Shown: positions 24,413-27,826 of the stretch, piece by piece | How positions within the stretch are numbered: the first letter of the stretch is position 1 | Layout of the letters: the number at the start of each line of letters is the position of its first letter | Source of the DNA: Bilifractor sp002394235 | GTDB taxonomy: Bacteria > Bacillota > Clostridia > Lachnospirales > Lachnospiraceae | Length of the DNA: 27,826 nt | Assembly: GCF_052118845.1 (NCBI RefSeq) | Contig: NZ_JBQKGJ010000033.1 | Span: 1 to 27,826 of the forward strand | Reading direction: 5' to 3' | The notes under the pieces: model-generated | What the model was told of the DNA's origin: nothing | Database searches by the model: none | What the model saw: the letters and a program-made list of their open reading frames with translations, nothing else | Translations under genes and position numbers: made by a program

Positions 24413-25606
24413 ATGGATATATCACAGAAGAAAGACAAAGTATTAAATGCGTTAATAGAACATAAGGGAATTCAGAGCATTACAGATATCGGTGAAGAGG
24501 TATTAGGGAATCCGCTGTTTATCTATGATATAAGTGGCAAGATATTGGCCAAAAGCAGTTCGATGGAAGCAGTAAGTGTTTGGAAAAATCTGATTCCTGA
24601 TGATTATCTTGATGCTGAGAAGCTACATTTAGCTGAACAGGGAGGTGCTATTGAACGGATACTTTCATATGATGATCCGGTGATTGCAAAGTTTCCATAT
24701 AGCCCATATCGTGTAATGGGGTGTAGAATTCGAGATAAGGACAGTGCGGTTGGAATAAGCACAGTTGTGGAACTACATAAAATAAAAGAGGAAGACAAAG
24801 ATCTTCTGGTAATGATCAGCAAAACAATTCTTTTTGAATTGTTGTACCGGGAGCGAACAGCAATGCAGACGATTCCATATTTTAATTTGCTGAAGGATAT
24901 TATCGAAGAGACGGACAGTGAGGGTTCTATCCGTGAAAGATGTAATGTATTGAAACTGAAGATCCCGCAGGATATGATTCTACTTGGCATTAAGTTTTCG
25001 GGCAAAAGAGAAAATTCTCTGTCATTGTTTTATATCCGTCAAAAGATGATGACGATCTTACCAAGCAGCTTATGTATTATTTATGATGGAAGTCTTTTGA
25101 TCATTCTGGATAAGAAACATTTCAGGAAGGATCTGATTGACCAGATTAAAAATGCTTTTTCTAATTATGAGATGCGGATAGGTGTAAGTAGACTGTTTCA
25201 TGATATTATGGATATTAAGCATGCTTTTAAGGAAATGCAGGCAATTCAGAATGTATATATGAAACTGGGAATCGAAAGACCGGTAACCTATTACGATGAA
25301 ATCGTGCTGTATCATTTTATGGAGTTGGCTTCCCATGAATATGACTTGAAAGAATTTCTTGATCCATCAATTAGGGCTCTCCAGGAATACGACCGCATGA
25401 ATGGTTCTTTTCTGTGTGAAAGCGTAGAAGCATATCTCGAAGCAGGAAGAAATATTCAAAAGGCAGCAGATATTATGCATATGCATAAAAACACTTTATA
25501 TTATCGTCTGAAAAAGGCAGAGGATATTGCACAGATTAATCTGGATGATGAAAATATATGTTTCAATCTTCAACTGTCATTCAGGATGAATCGTATGGCA
25601 AAATAA
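24413..25606 (+). CDS. PucR/CdaR-type transcriptional regulator
   Basis: These 397 residues end in a PucR-type helix-turn-helix (about 345-390: ESVEAYLEAGRNIQKAADIM, then HMHKNTLYYRLKKAEDI). A central region resembles the GGDEF-like PucR domain (about 165-300), and an N-terminal sensor-like region includes PLFIYDISGKILAKS. The ATG at 24413 starts two bases after the integrase remnant's stop; a TTG at 24392 is in frame but inside it. The ribosome site (GGGAAG) is weak, so expression may be low or the native promoter may have been replaced by the rearrangement. It probably controls the methyltransferase and membrane-protein genes that follow after 145 bases. Members of this class often respond to small-molecule catabolites. 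Confidence 0.85.
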   Translation: MDISQKKDKVLNALIEHKGIQSITDIGEEVLGNPLFIYDISGKILAKSSSMEAVSVWKNLIPDDYLDAEKLHLAEQGGAIERILSYDDPVIAKFPYSPYRVMGCRIRDKDSAVGISTVVELHKIKEEDKDLLVMISKTILFELLYRERTAMQTIPYFNLLKDIIEETDSEGSIRERCNVLKLKIPQDMILLGIKFSGKRENSLSLFYIRQKMMTILPSSLCIIYDGSLLIILDKKHFRKDLIDQIKNAFSNYEMRIGVSRLFHDIMDIKHAFKEMQAIQNVYMKLGIERPVTYYDEIVLYHFMELASHEYDLKEFLDPSIRALQEYDRMNGSFLCESVEAYLEAGRNIQKAADIMHMHKNTLYYRLKKAEDIAQINLDDENICFNLQLSFRMNRMAK

Positions 25607-25706
25607 CATGGAGTAATAAGTATGAAAAGCAATGTATTGTATAAAAATTCAATTCGTTTGTCATAATTTGGATAAAAAAACGAACAAAGCCCTTCTTATT
25701 TTTCGT

Positions 25707-25728
25707 ATTGTTATATCAGAATAACAAT
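25707..25728. promoter_or_regulatory. Palindromic operator candidate upstream of the methyltransferase gene
   Basis: ATTGTTAT and ATAACAAT form a perfect 8-bp inverted repeat around six bases, 24-45 bases before the start codon at 25752. The position between promoter and gene suggests a regulator site, most simply for the adjacent PucR-type protein. I could not assign a confident -35/-10 pair. Confidence 0.5.
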
Positions 25729-25751
25729 GAGTTATAAGGAGGGTTTTTATT

Positions 25752-27083
25752 ATGACAAATATGGAAGCACAGTTATGCTTTGCACCATACATTCCGAATG
25801 ATGTTCCTGCAAATCAGGTGTTGGTAGCACCGGAAGGAGTATGGCATCCGATGGATGACGGCCGCTGGCCGCTTCATCCGTTTTCGTATGATCGCTGGGA
25901 AAAAGAAGAGCTCAGTTGGTATGACGGCTGCTACATTCACGCTGGTCTGAACCCATTCATGTTCTACGATGTTAAGGGAAAAGATGTATTAAACCTGATG
26001 GAGTATATTTCCATCAATACATTCAGACAGTTTCCGGTAAATAAAGCTCGTCATACCGTGATTTGTGGTGAAGATGGCAAGATTATCTGTGATGGTATTA
26101 TGATCAGAAGAAGTGAAGAAGATTTCATATTTGCAAATCTTCCGGATCCGGCAGTATTTAATCAGCAGATGGGCGGAAAATATAGTTTTACCAGTGAAGA
26201 TACTCAGTATAAACGTTTCTTCTTCCAGTTATGCGGTCCGAAATCTCTTCAGATTGTAGAAGAAGTATGTAAGCAGGATCTTCACGGGTTGAAATTTATG
26301 TACACCGAGGATGCAAAAATCAAAGGACATGATGTGTTTATCCTGAGAACCAGCATGGCAGGTACTTTGGGGTATGAAGTTCATGGCAACATCGAACATG
26401 CACAGGAAATCTACCAGGCAATTCTTGAGGTTGGTGAAAAATACGGCATTCAGAAGCTTGGTCGTTATGCATATGTAAATGCACATTGTGAAGGAAGTAT
26501 TCCTCAGTTATGCGAACACTTTGCTTCTCCGTTTATTCCGCAGCCTGTAATCTCAGGAAGTATTCCAAGAGACTCTGAACTGATCTACAGAAGCCCGATT
26601 GATCTGGGCTGGGAGAACCTGATTCGTTTTAAAAATCATGAATTTATGGCGAAAGCTGCACTGGAAAAAGAGATGGAACAGCACCATAATACCTGCGTTC
26701 ATCTGATTTTTGATAAGAGCTCTGTTCTGGAAGTTGTTGCAGGTTCCATGGATCCTGAAAAACAGTATGATACCATCGACATGGTGATGGACTATGACCA
26801 TGTTCGTAATAATGGCGGTATGCATATCGATGCAGTATATGATGGCGAGAAGATGATTGGAGCATCTTCCGGACGTATGCTTTCTCCAAAGACAAGAGAG
26901 ATGATCTCTATCTGTACCATTGACCAGGATTATGCAGTAGAAGGGAAAAAAGTAGAAGTATTATGGGGAAATCCTGGTACCAATCAGGTAAGAATCAAAG
27001 CAACTGTTTCTTTATTCCCATACATAAAAGAAGGACGAAATGCGGACTTTGACGTAGAAACCATTCCGCATCCGGTACTGTAA
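25752..27083 (+). CDS. Aminomethyltransferase/GcvT-like THF-dependent methyltransferase
   Basis: This 443-aa protein has the GcvT/DmdA-type folate-binding fold. An N-terminal region (about 25-290) contains SWYDGCYIHAGLNPFMFYDVKGKDVLNLMEYIS, ICDGIMIRRSEEDFIF and a TLGYEVHG motif typical of the family. A C-terminal OB-like barrel (about 330-435) includes GASSGRMLSPKTREMI. Glycine-cleavage GcvT is about 365 aa and sits with gcvH/P, which are absent here. The longer length and the lone setting with a PucR regulator fit tetrahydrofolate-dependent demethylases such as the LigM/DesA aryl O-demethylase type or DmdA. That function is inference. AAGGAGGG is a strong ribosome site. Confidence 0.8.
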   Translation: MTNMEAQLCFAPYIPNDVPANQVLVAPEGVWHPMDDGRWPLHPFSYDRWEKEELSWYDGCYIHAGLNPFMFYDVKGKDVLNLMEYISINTFRQFPVNKARHTVICGEDGKIICDGIMIRRSEEDFIFANLPDPAVFNQQMGGKYSFTSEDTQYKRFFFQLCGPKSLQIVEEVCKQDLHGLKFMYTEDAKIKGHDVFILRTSMAGTLGYEVHGNIEHAQEIYQAILEVGEKYGIQKLGRYAYVNAHCEGSIPQLCEHFASPFIPQPVISGSIPRDSELIYRSPIDLGWENLIRFKNHEFMAKAALEKEMEQHHNTCVHLIFDKSSVLEVVAGSMDPEKQYDTIDMVMDYDHVRNNGGMHIDAVYDGEKMIGASSGRMLSPKTREMISICTIDQDYAVEGKKVEVLWGNPGTNQVRIKATVSLFPYIKEGRNADFDVETIPHPVL

Positions 27084-27085
27084 AA

Positions 27086-27505
27086 ATGAAGGATATAAAA
27101 ACAACAGTAAATCTGTTGATCAATATTGTAATGGGAGTTGTACTTGGCGTCACAGGTCAGGTAATAAACGGACAGTTTTCGCTGCTTGCCTTCGCACAAA
27201 GCTTTGTCTTGAGTATGGGAGTTGGCTATCTAATTGGTACCTATGTTCCCATAAAAGAAGTGGGAGACAAAGTGGCTCATATATGTGGGATAAAAAAAGG
27301 AATGGGTGAATATCTGATTTCCACTTTGATCGTTGCAGTCAGCATGGTGATACTGATTACCTTTTTCTGTGTTTTTGTACAGGCGGGAACAGCAGTGCTT
27401 CCGATATTTCTTCATATGATTGTTCCGTTTTTGATCGTAGGAGTCATTGCAATTGAAATCAGTTCTTACTGGATTACAAAAATAGCAATTACAATCTGTA
27501 AATAA
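27086..27505 (+). CDS. Small integral membrane protein of unknown function
   Basis: 139 residues with four predicted membrane helices (about 8-28, 33-54, 77-100 and 104-133) and short loops. The two halves look alike (two helices with a Gly-rich turn each), suggesting an internal duplication. The ATG lies two bases after the methyltransferase stop with no separate ribosome site, so translation is probably coupled. The tight pairing suggests a role in transport of the methyltransferase's substrate or product, but no family could be named. Confidence 0.75.
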   Translation: MKDIKTTVNLLINIVMGVVLGVTGQVINGQFSLLAFAQSFVLSMGVGYLIGTYVPIKEVGDKVAHICGIKKGMGEYLISTLIVAVSMVILITFFCVFVQAGTAVLPIFLHMIVPFLIVGVIAIEISSYWITKIAITICK

Positions 27506-27524
27506 GTAATGGAAAAATAGAAAA

Positions 27525-27548
27525 AGCCTATTCTTTTCAGAATGGGCT
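27525..27548 (+). terminator. Hairpin after the membrane-protein gene
   Basis: AGCCTATTCT pairs with AGAATGGGCT (one G-T) around TTTC, about 20 bases after the stop codon. No T-tract follows directly; the stronger terminator is the next hairpin, at 27565. Confidence 0.5.
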
Positions 27549-27564
27549 CAGACTGTAGACAAAG

Positions 27565-27597
27565 TCCGAGGCACAACGCCTCGGATTTTTGCTTTTT
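27565..27597 (+). terminator. Strong intrinsic terminator
   Basis: TCCGAGGC pairs perfectly with GCCTCGGA around ACAAC, followed by TTTTTGCTTTTTT. This is a textbook rho-independent terminator for the methyltransferase/membrane-protein unit. Confidence 0.85.
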
Positions 27598-27598
27598 T

Positions 27599-27709
27599 GA
27601 TCTGCTGGACGAACCATCCTCGAACCTTGACATGGCTTCCATCCATGAATTAAAAGAACATCTGCGGCTTATGTATCATTATTTCCGTATATCGGAATTT
27701 ACTGTCTGA
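27599..27709 (+). pseudogene. ABC-transporter ATPase fragment
   Basis: The 36 codons to a stop at 27707-27709 read DLLDEPSSNLDMASIHELKEHLRLMYHYF, the Walker B and D-loop region of an ABC ATPase. The sequence then diverges before the usual switch histidine. Walker A and the LSGGQ signature are missing upstream, where the terminator lies instead. A broken relic, not the missing ATPase of the dextran transporter. Confidence 0.65.
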
Positions 27710-27725
27710 TGGACGCTGTATATTT

Positions 27726-27784
27726 CGCGTGATTAGTCCGCTCTTCACGGCTAATTAGCCCACCATTAACGGCAGATCAGCCCA
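27726..27784. repeat. Three phased repeats, possible IS21-type end
   Basis: Related 16-base motifs occur at 27726-27741, 27747-27762 and 27769-27784. The last two share ACGGC-(A/T)-(A)-AT-(T/C)-AGCCCA, and starts are 21 and 22 bases apart. Repeats with two-turn phasing resemble those at the IS21-family element at 4444-6423, though the motif differs. The element body would lie beyond the window; without it the assignment is tentative. Confidence 0.4.
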
Positions 27785-27826
27785 GTTGTCACGGAGCAGA
27801 GCCCGGTATGGCCGGCGGGCGGATTA

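Noticed and set aside
23813..24425. Long minus-strand frame continuing upstream from the VapC fragment
   Set aside because: Most of it is antisense to a recognisable integrase on the plus strand; about 45 residues near 23830-23960 could be real but match nothing I know.
27599..27709. ABC ATPase as the missing energiser of the dextran transporter
   Set aside because: It is only a 36-codon fragment without Walker A or signature motif and lies 10 kb away.

Overview
The window looks like a Firmicutes/Clostridia chromosome, most likely a gut Lachnospiraceae-type anaerobe. This rests on strong AGGAGG ribosome sites, a YesM/YesN two-component pair, a CUT1 lipoprotein transporter, a VaFE-type surface-protein remnant, and IS66, IS21 and IS605 relics. 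No 16S or marker gene is present, so the taxonomy is inference.

Layout. (1) 1-1040: accessory debris with an intact RelB/DinJ antitoxin and a frameshifted, truncated RelE/ParE toxin. (2) 1041-7897: a composite mobile island. Three overlapping tyrosine-recombinase genes (625, 326 and a reconstructed 343 aa) form a 'recombinase in trio' (RIT-like) element with 36-bp terminal inverted repeats. It is bordered by two direct copies of a 28-bp near-palindromic core. Outside each core lies the same 357-bp IS66 3' end in opposite orientation, so both flanks are the IS66 'right half'. The third recombinase is split by a degraded IS21-family element (4444-6423) with a 6-bp target duplication; removing the insertion restores an uninterrupted frame.

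(3) 8049-20857: a complete-looking dextran/isomaltooligosaccharide utilisation locus. Divergent from a central control region are a YesM/YesN sensor and regulator (plus strand) and an operon (minus strand): solute-binding lipoprotein, two permeases, a cytoplasmic-type GH66 enzyme, a secreted GH66 enzyme with two CBM35-like modules, and a GH13 oligo-1,6-glucosidase. The proposed flow is extracellular cleavage or cyclisation of dextran, uptake, intracellular GH66 hydrolysis, then isomaltooligosaccharides to glucose. No transporter ATPase gene is present, so a shared MsmX/MsmK-type ATPase elsewhere is likely.

(4) 21007-22117: an ADP-ribosylglycohydrolase-family gene and a bidirectional terminator. 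(5) 22137-24410: a gene graveyard holding partial VaFE surface protein, BlaR1/M56, TnpB, VapC and tyrosine integrase sequences. (6) 24413-27597: a PucR/CdaR-type regulator, a palindromic operator candidate, a GcvT-like (THF-dependent) methyltransferase, a small membrane protein and terminators. (7) 27599-27826: an ABC-ATPase fragment and helically phased repeats that resemble another IS21-type end running off the window.

The most unusual structure is the RIT-like element placed at the conserved AAER codons of IS66 with mirror-image flanks. The most coherent biological system is the two-GH66 dextran locus under YesMN control.
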